Assembly: GCA_965221755.1 (NCBI GenBank)
Contig: OZ244921.1
Span: 2,728,001-2,792,000, forward strand
DNA: 64,000 nt
Reading direction: 5' to 3'
From: Azophilus sp965221755
Lineage (GTDB): Bacteria > Pseudomonadota > Gammaproteobacteria > Pseudomonadales > Azotimanducaceae
A program made the translations under genes and the position numbers. The notes below the pieces were generated by a model that did not search any database, was not told the origin of the DNA, and saw only the letters and a list, made by a program, of their open reading frames with translations. Positions 53,273-60,705 of the stretch are shown one piece after another; position 1 is the stretch's first letter; every line of letters starts with the position of its first letter.

Positions 53273-54470
53273 TCAGAACAGCCGACCCTGCGCGGAGTCG
53301 GGCTTGAACCTCTCTTCCACCATTGCCGAGGCTTGCTGGAGCGCTGGACTCACGCCACTTGACAGTGCGGGAATGAAGCTGAGCAATGCGCCCGGTTTGC
53401 GTGCTTGCGGTTGCTGCCTGAGATCCATGGCCAATCTCCGAGCGACAGCCTCAGCGAACAGCGGGGGCACGGCGTTGCCGATCAGCAGCGCTCGCTCGGC
53501 CTTGGTTCCGCAGAACGTGAAGTGGTCAGGAAAAGTCTGCAGCCGGGCGCACTCCCTGAGTGTCAGGAACCTATCCTCCGAGGGGTGGACGAACTCGTTG
53601 GCAGCCCGGCCCGTAATGGCTTTTGAAGGTTCATTGCCCTTGAGGCGGCGCATCCCGAATGGGGGACCGCCGCGGCGCTCGCTTGGCGTGCCGTCCTTGA
53701 CTCGCCGATAAGCGCGCCGCCGGAAGCTCGGGTGCCAGTATTCCTCAGGAAGATCCCTCATGGTTTGTCCTGGCTTCAATGCGGCGATTCGCGTTTGACG
53801 AACCTCGTCCATGCGGCTTGAGTGGTGGTCTTGCGGACACCTCGGCGCGACTTCCCCCGGCCGTGGCAGATTGCTGAGCGCCTCCGCCACGGTTGCGGTC
53901 GCGGGAAGTCTCGTTGTGGCCAAGGTCGCACCAGGCGCTCCGAATGCGCTGCGTGTGGGATCCGGGAACATTGGGTCAAAGCCCAGCCCGCCGATAGCTA
54001 GCACTCGCTTCCTAATGCTGAGGCACTCCGAAGTTCGCCGCGTTGACCTTGCGCAAGTGGACCCGGTAGCCGTGCGCAATCACGGGATCGAGAAGTTCCG
54101 AAAGTCGCCCACCCCCGTCCGAGGTCAGGATGCCCTCGACATTCTCGAAAACGAATGCTTCCGGTCGAATTCGAGCGACCACTTGGGCAAACACGGAAAC
54201 CAGCGTATTCCTTACGTCTCCCGACTCGCGCATTCCTGCTGAGGAGAACCCTTGGCATGGGGGGCCTCCGACAATGACGGTTGGGCGAGGAAACTCCGTG
54301 GTGGCTTCGATTTCCACGCATTCCACTAAATGGTGGATGTTGCGTTTGAACGTCTCGGTCGCTGCGGGTTGATTGTCCGCAGCCCACAAGTTTCGGAATC
54401 CCGCCCGCTGGAAGCCCAGCGACAGTCCCCCGGCGCCAGCGAACAAGTCCACAACCGTTAAGTCATCCAT
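53273..54470 (-). pseudogene. DNA (cytosine-5) methyltransferase, one-base frameshift
   Basis: From ATG 54470: motif I VVDLFAGAGGLSLGFQRAG, motif IV GGPPCQGFSSAG with catalytic Cys, motif VI FENVEG. The frame stops at NFGVPQH-TAG. The next frame carries on with RKRVLAIGG (motif VIII), the variable target region, RECARLQTFPD (motif IX) and IGNAVPPLFAEA (motif X) to 53273. Removing one T (CATTAGG to CATAGG, 54014-54015) restores the family reading VPQHRKRVLAIGG. It could be dead or a sequencing error. All motifs are otherwise intact. Confidence 0.85.
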
Positions 54471-54621
54471 GGCGATCGCCGTCTCCTCTTGAAGGGAGCC
54501 GCGCTTGCTCTTGCAGCGGATCCATCTACTCGGGCCATGCCATAAGTCTATCCGGGGCTTGGCAAGATCGTGCCGACGGGATTCGTTGTAAATCGTAGCA
54601 CGCAGGAAAAGTCAAGCAGCC

Positions 54622-54718
54622 TGTGCGGGCTCAGAAACACATCGGAATCAGGCCTACGCGACTGGCGCGGAGTTTCGCGCAGCGAAACTCCAACGCGCCC
54701 GCTTTGCGGGCGCGCAGC
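54622..54718 (-). repeat. Dispersed palindromic repeat, family A copy 9
   Basis: Minus orientation: GTGCGGGCTCAGAAACAC tail, GGAGTTTCGCGCAGCGAAACTCC hairpin, GCGCCCGCTTTGCGGGCGC hairpin. It lies in the 315-base gap between the methylase start and the redoxin gene. Elsewhere in that gap I see no gene. Confidence 0.85.
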
Positions 54719-54786
54719 CTTGACAAGCGCACCCCATGCCTCCGACGATGCGCACCCTTGATGAGTCGATTGATCGGAGTGATCGC

Positions 54787-55359
54787 ATGAAACGACTGAT
54801 GTGTGCCCTTGCGGCCATCGTCATGGCCGGGTGGACCCCGGCGGCGCTGGCTGATGAGTACGCCGATGGCTGGAGCTTGCCCGTGGGCGCCTTGGCGCCG
54901 GCCATTGCCGCCCAGGACCAAAGCGGCGCGCAGCGCAGCTTGGAATCCTTGGCGGGCGAGCGGGGCTTGCTGCTGTTCCTGGTCCGCTCGGCCGACTGGT
55001 GACCCTTTTGCAAGCACCAGTTGGTTCAACTGGAGGAATGGCGTCCTCAATTCGAGGCGGTCGGCCTCAAGGTGGCGGGCATGACCTATGACGCCCCTGA
55101 CGTGCTGGCCGCCTTTCATGCCCAAGAGCAATTGGGCTATCCGCTGCTCGCCGACGAGAACGCCAAGCACGCCATCGCCTTCGACGTTCTCAACGAGAAC
55201 CACAAGCCCGGCGACTTCGCCTACGGCGTCGCCCGCCCGGGCGTGCTGCACATTGCCCCGGATGGCCTCATTGCCGCCAAGCTGGCGGTGCCCGGCTATC
55301 GTCGGCGGCCACCCATGGAGGCGGTCCTTGAGGCGGTGGGCGCCGGCGCCGAGGGTTGA
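54787..55359 (+). CDS. Redoxin (AhpC/TSA-like) with in-frame TGA, probable selenoprotein
   Basis: 190 codons from ATG 54787 (GGAG eight bases upstream). An N-terminal signal (RLMCALAAIVMAGWTPAALA) suggests export. The frame is broken only by TGA at codon 72 (55000-55002), exactly in the redox motif: SADW-TGA-PFCKHQLVQL, where the family has Cys (SADWCPFC). Downstream the frame stays open and in family, with GYPLLADEN, FAYGVARPGVLHIAPDG and a normal end at TGA 55357-55359. A hairpin directly after the TGA fits a bacterial SECIS element. Read as Sec72, this is a Sec-x-x-Cys peroxiredoxin-like enzyme. A stop mutation from TGC is the alternative. It is followed after ten bases by the TRAP genes. 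Confidence 0.82.
55017..55033 (+). promoter_or_regulatory. SECIS-like hairpin
   Basis: CCAGTTG-GTT-CAACTGG: a perfect 7-bp stem with a GTT loop, starting 14 bases after the TGA. The loop begins 21 bases after the TGA with G, which matches the spacing and loop-G rule of bacterial SECIS elements that bind SelB. The stem lies in codons for QLVQL, which are conserved in the family, so partial coincidence is possible. Confidence 0.7.
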
Positions 55360-55369
55360 CCGGCGGGCG

Positions 55370-56233
55370 ATGGGCGGCAGGTTGATTGCGCGGGCGGCGT
55401 TGTGGCTGGCGCTGCCCGCTTCGTTGGCCGGCTGCGCATCGCTCATGTCCTCGGCGGTGGAGGGCTTGGCCAGCGACCTGTCGGCGGCAATCCTTGAGAA
55501 CCCGGATGTGGACATGGTTCGTGACGGCGCGCCGGCCTTTCTGCTGTTGATTGACGGATTGCTCAAGAGCAGCCCCGACAACCCGGTTCTGCTCTCCCAG
55601 GCGGCGCTGCTGAACTCCGCCTACGCAGGGGCCTTCGTGACCGACGGCGAGCGGGCGCGGCTGATGGCGGCCAAGGGCCGAGCGCTGGCCGAACGGGCGC
55701 TTTGCGTGGAGCGGCGGGGCAGTTGCGGCGTGGTTGCAAGGCCCTTTGAGGAGTTTGAGCAATGGACCGCCACGCTCACCAAGGCGGACGTGCCGCTGGC
55801 CTACGGCTTGGCGACCGCTTGGTCGGCCTGGATGCAGGCCAACAGCGACGACTTCAACGCCATAGCCGACTTGGGAAAAGTGAAGCTCCTGATGAGCCGC
55901 ATCGCCGAACTGCACGAGAGCCATGACCACGGCGGGCCGCACCTGTACCTGGGCGTCTTCGAGACCTTGGTGCCTCCCGCCTTGGGGGGGCGGCCGGAAG
56001 TGGGCCGCTTTCACTTCGAGCGCGCCCTGGCGCTCGCCGAGGGCCGGCACTTGCTTACCCAGGTCATGTTTGCCGAGCAGTACGCCCGGCTGGTCTTCGA
56101 CCGCCCCCTGCACGACGAGCTGCTCAACGAAGCGCTGGCCGCCGAGGTCGATGCGCCTGAATTGATCCTCCTCAACGCCGTCGCCAAGCGGCGCGCCCAA
56201 AGCCTGCTGGACACTGCCGATGCGTACTTTTAG
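55370..56233 (+). CDS. TRAP transporter TatT component lipoprotein
   Basis: About 287 residues from ATG 55370. Lipoprotein signal ending SLAGC; helical TPR-like body (SPDNPVLLSQAALLNSAYAGAF, then KADVPLAYGLATAWSAWMQA, HFERALALAEGRHLLTQV) as in the T component (TatT) that docks with TRAP binding proteins. It overlaps dctP by 14 bases. Together with DctP, DctQ and DctM it forms a TRAP-TatT system at the periplasmic face. Confidence 0.85.
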   Translation: MGGRLIARAALWLALPASLAGCASLMSSAVEGLASDLSAAILENPDVDMVRDGAPAFLLLIDGLLKSSPDNPVLLSQAALLNSAYAGAFVTDGERARLMAAKGRALAERALCVERRGSCGVVARPFEEFEQWTATLTKADVPLAYGLATAWSAWMQANSDDFNAIADLGKVKLLMSRIAELHESHDHGGPHLYLGVFETLVPPALGGRPEVGRFHFERALALAEGRHLLTQVMFAEQYARLVFDRPLHDELLNEALAAEVDAPELILLNAVAKRRAQSLLDTADAYF

Positions 56234-57254
56234 TTTTGGAGCAACTGGTTTGCAAGCGGCTTTTGCGCTGCTGCTTGGATTGTGGAGCGCCACCTCCGGC
56301 GCGCAGGCGCTCAAGATCGGGGCGCTGTCCCCGCAGGGCTCGGTTTGGATGGACATGCTGCGCGAGGGCGGCGCCCGGGTGGCGGCGCAAACCGAGGGCC
56401 GCGTGTCCTTCAAGTTCTACCCGGGCGGGGTGATGGGCGACGACAAGGCGGTGCTGCGCAAGATTCGCATTGGCCAGCTGCACGGTGCGGTAGTGACCGC
56501 CGGCGCCTTGGTGCAGACCTATCCTGACATCGCCCTGTACAACCTGCCCATGGCGTTTCGCTCCGGCGAAGAGGTGGACTACGTGCGCGAGCGCTTGGAC
56601 GCCGAGTTGCTGGCCGGCTTGGAAGCCAAGGGCTTCGTGGCCTTGGGGCTGGCCGAGGTTGGCTTCGCCTACGCCATGACCCAGCAGCCGGTGAGCAGCG
56701 TTGCCGACGTCAGAATGCGCAAGGTCTGGGTGCCGGACAACGACCCGGGCTCGGCCCGGGCATTGCAGGCGTTCGGCGTCACGCCCATTCCGCTGCCCAT
56801 CGTCGATGTGCTTGGGGGCCTGCAGACCGGCCTGATCGACTGCGTCACCGCCCCGCCGGTCGGTGCGGTGGCCCTGCAGTGGCACACTCGGGTGTCGCAC
56901 GTCCTGGATTTGCCCCTGATCTACGTCTATGGCCTGTTCGCCTTGGACAAACGGCGTTTTGACCGGCTTTCCGAACCGGACCAAGCGGTGGTGCGGCGGG
57001 TCATGGGCGAGGTGGTCGGACAGGTCAACGCGCGCAGCCGCCGCGACCACGAACAGGCCTCGGCGGCGCTCGCCAACCAAGGCCTCGAATGGCGCAGCGC
57101 CTCGGCTGGGGAACTGGCGCAGTGGCGCCTGTTGGCCGACCAGGCCACCTTGCGCCTAGTTGAGGAGGATTACATTTCCAAAGGCCTGTACCAAGCGCTG
57201 CAAGGGCATTTGCGCGACTTCAGAACCATCCAGCCGAGCGCTTCCGGGGAGTAG
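56220..57254 (+). CDS. dctP: TRAP transporter substrate-binding protein DctP
   Basis: About 344 residues from ATG 56220. Signal peptide ending TSGAQA, then LKIGALSPQGSVWMDMLREG, FYPGGVMGDDKAVLRKIRIG, and KVWVPDNDPGSARALQAFG with the arginine region that usually binds the ligand carboxylate. Ligand unknown. Gene order TatT-DctP-DctQ-DctM. Confidence 0.93.
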   Translation: MRTFSFGATGLQAAFALLLGLWSATSGAQALKIGALSPQGSVWMDMLREGGARVAAQTEGRVSFKFYPGGVMGDDKAVLRKIRIGQLHGAVVTAGALVQTYPDIALYNLPMAFRSGEEVDYVRERLDAELLAGLEAKGFVALGLAEVGFAYAMTQQPVSSVADVRMRKVWVPDNDPGSARALQAFGVTPIPLPIVDVLGGLQTGLIDCVTAPPVGAVALQWHTRVSHVLDLPLIYVYGLFALDKRRFDRLSEPDQAVVRRVMGEVVGQVNARSRRDHEQASAALANQGLEWRSASAGELAQWRLLADQATLRLVEEDYISKGLYQALQGHLRDFRTIQPSASGE

Positions 57255-57256
57255 AT

Positions 57257-57724
57257 TTGCCGTCCGTCAAGTTGTTCCTCAAGGCGCTCAGTCGCTTTGA
57301 GGATGGGTTGCTGGCGCTGATTCTGGCGGCGATGATCGCTCTTGCCGCCTATCAAGTGATCGCCCGCAACCTGTTCGACACCGGCCTGCTGTGGGGCGAT
57401 GCCTTGGTGCGGGTGCTGGTGATTTGGGTGGCCCTGATCGGCGCCATGGTGGCTTCCCGCAACGACGACCACATCCGCATCGACCTTTTGGCCCGGTTTG
57501 CGCCGCCCCGCTGGCAGCGGCCGCTGAAGCGTTTCGCCAACGCCTTCACCTGCGCGGTGATGGTCGTTTTCGCTTGGCACAGCGCTCGATTCGTCCGCTT
57601 TGAGTACGAGGACGGAACCATCGCCTTCGCCTCAGTGCCGGCCTGGGCCTGCGAAGCCGTGCTGCCCGTGGGCGCCGCGGTGATCGGCCTGCGCTACCTT
57701 TTGCACGCCTTCGACCCGCCATGA
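57257..57724 (+). CDS. dctQ: TRAP transporter small permease DctQ
   Basis: About 155 residues from TTG 57257. Four membrane segments; ARNLFDTGLLWGDALVRVLVIWVALIGA is the family core. It overlaps dctM by ATGA and works with it as the sodium-coupled membrane part. Confidence 0.92.
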   Translation: MPSVKLFLKALSRFEDGLLALILAAMIALAAYQVIARNLFDTGLLWGDALVRVLVIWVALIGAMVASRNDDHIRIDLLARFAPPRWQRPLKRFANAFTCAVMVVFAWHSARFVRFEYEDGTIAFASVPAWACEAVLPVGAAVIGLRYLLHAFDPP

Positions 57725-59136
57725 CCGTACTGGGCGTCGCTTTGCTGTTGGCGGCCGCCTTGGCGGGGGCGCCGCTGGTCGCCGTGCTCATGGGCGCCGC
57801 CATGCTCGGCTTTCTGGCTTCGGGCATTGACTTGGCGGCGGTGCCGATCGAGGTTTACCGCATTGTCGATACCCCGCTGCTGGTGGCTTTGCCGCTGTTC
57901 ACCTACGCGGGCTACGTGCTGGCGGAGGCCAATACCTCGCAACGGCTGCTGGCTTTGGTCGAGAGCTTCTTCGGCTGGCTGCCGAGCGGCTTGGCCATCG
58001 TCAGCTTAACCGCCTGCGCCCTGTTCACCGCCTTGACGGGCGCCTCCGGCGTCACCATCGTGGCGCTTGGGGCGTTGCTGCTGCCGGCGCTGCTGCAGGC
58101 CGGCTACGGCGAACGGTTCAGCTTGGGCCTGGTCACCAGCTCCGGCAGCCTGGGGCTGCTGCTGGCCCCGTCGGTGCCGCTGATCCTCTACGGGGTGATC
58201 GCCCAGCAGATCGACGCGGGGCCTTCGTTCACCATCGTCGATCTGTTCAAGGCGGGCCTCATGCCCCTGCTGCTCATGTTGGGTTGCCTGCTGGGCTGGA
58301 CGCTTTGGGCCCAGCGCGGCGCTGCTGCGCCGCGCTCCAGCCTTCCCGGTTGCGGGCCCATGCCATCGGGCGGTCAAGCCTGCGCCCCCGAAGGCCGCCG
58401 AGTTGCGCAGCAACTCGATTGCGCCGCCAACGCGGCGCGCCCGCTCGCCGGTCCGGGCCAACGCCGCGCCGCAGGTCTTGACGGCGCCCGCATCCGGGCG
58501 GCGCTGGTGGCCGCTCGTTGGGAACTGCCGCTGCCGGTGGTGGTGCTCGGCGGCATCTACTCCGGCTACTTTGCCATCTCCGAGGCGGCGGCGGTGACCG
58601 CGGCCTACGTCACCATCGCCCAGACGCTGCTGTACCGCGACCTAAGACCGCGCGACCTGCCCGGGGTGGCGGTCAAGGCCATGGTGATGGTGGGGGGCAT
58701 TCTGCTGATTCTCGGCGTCGCCCTGGCGTTCACCAACTTCCTGGTTGACGCCGAAGTGCCGCAGCGCCTGTTCGACTTCATGCAGGCGCGCATCGAAAGC
58801 CCGATCGCCTTTCTGGCGCTGTTGAACGTCCTGCTGCTGGCCTTGGGCGCCCTATTGGACATATTCGCCGCATTGGTCATCATGGTGCCCCTGATTCTGC
58901 CGGTGGCGGTGGGCTACGGCATCGATCCGGTTCACTTGGGGATCGTGTTTTTGGCGAACATGCAGATTGGCTACTTCACGCCCCCGGTGGGGATGAACCT
59001 TTTCATTGCCAGCTACCGATTCAAGCAGCCGGTGCTCAAGCTCTATGCCGCCTGCTGGCCGTTCATGGTCGTGTTGCTGCTGGCGCTGCTGATCATCACC
59101 TACGTGCCTTGGCTCAGCTTGGCGCTGGTGCGATGA
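57721..59136 (+). CDS. dctM: TRAP transporter large permease DctM with a repeat-derived insert
   Basis: 471 residues from ATG 57721; relatives have about 425-430. Multi-helix permease with GASGVTIVALGALLLPALLQ, APSVPLILYGVIAQ, and GGIYSGYFAISEAAAVTA. Residues about 199-260 (after LGWTLWAQRG) are an insert of about 45 extra residues without family similarity, coded by DNA with the GAGTTGCGCAGCAACTC palindrome. The insert lies in a cytoplasmic loop and the frame is kept, so the protein may still work. It overlaps mlaC by ATGA. Confidence 0.92.
   Translation: MTVLGVALLLAAALAGAPLVAVLMGAAMLGFLASGIDLAAVPIEVYRIVDTPLLVALPLFTYAGYVLAEANTSQRLLALVESFFGWLPSGLAIVSLTACALFTALTGASGVTIVALGALLLPALLQAGYGERFSLGLVTSSGSLGLLLAPSVPLILYGVIAQQIDAGPSFTIVDLFKAGLMPLLLMLGCLLGWTLWAQRGAAAPRSSLPGCGPMPSGGQACAPEGRRVAQQLDCAANAARPLAGPGQRRAAGLDGARIRAALVAARWELPLPVVVLGGIYSGYFAISEAAAVTAAYVTIAQTLLYRDLRPRDLPGVAVKAMVMVGGILLILGVALAFTNFLVDAEVPQRLFDFMQARIESPIAFLALLNVLLLALGALLDIFAALVIMVPLILPVAVGYGIDPVHLGIVFLANMQIGYFTPPVGMNLFIASYRFKQPVLKLYAACWPFMVVLLLALLIITYVPWLSLALVR
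58400..58416. repeat. Palindrome of repeat family B inside dctM
   Basis: GAGTTGCGCAGCAACTC, identical to the core of the 145-bp tandem repeat at 13931-14330. It is the centre of the in-frame insert in the permease gene (about 58317-58500). Confidence 0.85.
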
Positions 59137-59855
59137 AGCGACTGCCAACCAGCTTGTTGCGCGGGGCGCCCCTCTTTTTGCGCAATGCCGCTTCGCGCCG
59201 CTCTCGACGCAACGGCTGGCTTGCGCTTTGCATCCGCAACTTGGCACGGTCGCATCGTTCGAGGCATCGCCTCGCGCGCTGCCTGACCAGCAGCCTGATC
59301 GGTTTGGCGGCGCCGTCGGCTTGGGCCGAGGCGGCGGTTGACGAGACCCTGGCCGCTGCGGTGGACCGCTTTCACGCCGTTCTGGTGGACGCCATGCAGA
59401 CCGAGGGCTTCTCGCAACGGGTGGCCTTGCTGGAGCCCGCGGTGGTGGACTTTTTCGATCTCGGCACCGTTGCCCGCATCAGCTTGGGGCCCACATGGCG
59501 GTCGTTGACCGAGGAGCGCCGCTCGGCGTTCGCGGCCCTGATGCGCCGGCTCATCACCGTCACCTACGCCGACCGCTTCGACAGCTACAGCGGCCAGAGC
59601 TTCGCGCAAGTGGAGACCGTGGCGGCCAGCACCGGGCCGGTGGTCAAGACCGTGCTGAACCGCACCAACGACGAACCGGTGAATCTCGACTACTACTTCC
59701 GCAACGGCAGGGCGTTCAATGTGGTCGCCGACGGGGTCAGCGACCTGTCCCTGCGCCGTGCGGACTATGCGGGCATCATCCGGGCGACGGGCTATGACGG
59801 GCTGGTGGCCGACATCGAGGCCGGCATCGCCGAACTGGAATTGGCGCAGCGCTAG
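59133..59855 (+). CDS. MlaC/HpnM-like periplasmic lipid carrier
   Basis: 240 residues from ATG 59133 (overlaps dctM stop); relatives about 200. The body ALLEPAVVDFFDLGTVARISLG, WRSLTEERRSAFAALMRRLI and VNLDYYFRNGRAFNVVADGVS fits MlaC/Ttg2D. The N-terminus is odd: about 50 residues rich in Arg (RNAASRRSRRNGWLALCI) precede the signal core LTSSLIGLAAPSAWA. A later start such as TTG 59239 would give a normal length. MlaC carries phospholipid between membranes; next to an HpnN-like RND protein it may act as HpnM. Confidence 0.85.
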   Translation: MKRLPTSLLRGAPLFLRNAASRRSRRNGWLALCIRNLARSHRSRHRLARCLTSSLIGLAAPSAWAEAAVDETLAAAVDRFHAVLVDAMQTEGFSQRVALLEPAVVDFFDLGTVARISLGPTWRSLTEERRSAFAALMRRLITVTYADRFDSYSGQSFAQVETVAASTGPVVKTVLNRTNDEPVNLDYYFRNGRAFNVVADGVSDLSLRRADYAGIIRATGYDGLVADIEAGIAELELAQR

Positions 59856-59866
59856 GGAGAGCATCC

Positions 59867-60622
59867 ATGCACGCTTCATCAACGGCCCGGCCCAAGGCGT
59901 TCGGCGTCCTGGCCACTGCCGGCATCCTGGCGCTGCAGACGGCCTGCGCCAGCTTGGAGGGGCCGGACCGGCGCGCCCATGACTGGGCGCCGGGCTTCAA
60001 CCGGGCCTCCTTCGAGCTGTCCGAAACGCTGGACAACAAGGTGCTTGAGCCGGCGGCGCGCGGGTACCTGAACCTCGTGCCGGGGCCGGCGCAGGCCGGG
60101 GCGGTCAATTTCTTCGCCAACCTGCGCACCGCGGACAGCGCCCTGAACGGCTTTCTGCAAGGCAAGCCGAAGCGCGGCGGCACCGACCTGATGCGCTTGC
60201 TGCTCAACAGCACCTTAGGCGTCGCCGGGCTGTTCGACGTGGCCACGCCAGCCGGATTCGCCGCCCAGAACGAGGACTTCGGCCAAACGCTGGCGGTCTG
60301 GGGCTGGCGCAACAGCCGCTACGTCTATGTGCCCTTGGCGGGGCCATCGACGCTGCGGGACCTGCCGAGCATGGCCATCCGCGCCCTTGCGCCCCGGCTG
60401 CTGATCGGCAGCGGCTATCCGCTGTGGGCATCCGGCATCGATGTGGTGGCCGCGCGGGCGGAGGCGCTGGCGCTGACGGATGCCCGCGATGCCGCCGCCT
60501 TGGATCCCTACGCCTTCACCCGCGAGGCCTACTACCAGCGTCGTGAGTTCCAGATCTTCGACGGCAATCCGCCGCTGGACGACTTCGACGACTTCTTTGA
60601 CGAGACCGACGGCCCTCCATGA
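59867..60622 (+). CDS. mlaA: MlaA (VacJ) lipoprotein
   Basis: About 251 residues from ATG 59867. Lipoprotein signal ending LQTACAS; body with FNRASFELSETLDNKVLEPAARGY and DFGQTLAVWGWRNSRYVYVPLAGPST, the MlaA core. Outer-membrane protein that extracts mislocated phospholipid and hands it to MlaC. mlaFEDB is not in the window; an RND gene follows instead. Confidence 0.95.
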   Translation: MHASSTARPKAFGVLATAGILALQTACASLEGPDRRAHDWAPGFNRASFELSETLDNKVLEPAARGYLNLVPGPAQAGAVNFFANLRTADSALNGFLQGKPKRGGTDLMRLLLNSTLGVAGLFDVATPAGFAAQNEDFGQTLAVWGWRNSRYVYVPLAGPSTLRDLPSMAIRALAPRLLIGSGYPLWASGIDVVAARAEALALTDARDAAALDPYAFTREAYYQRREFQIFDGNPPLDDFDDFFDETDGPP

Positions 60623-60705
60623 GCCATCGAAAGCAGTTCGAGGGCGGACATGCTGTTTCCTGAACGTCAGCGGCGCGCCGTTCCGGGGCAGGCCGAAGGC
60701 CCCGA

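Noticed and set aside
55000..55002. TGA read as tryptophan through a variant genetic code.
   Set aside because: TGG is used for Trp throughout and TGA ends many genes in the window, including ATGA overlaps.
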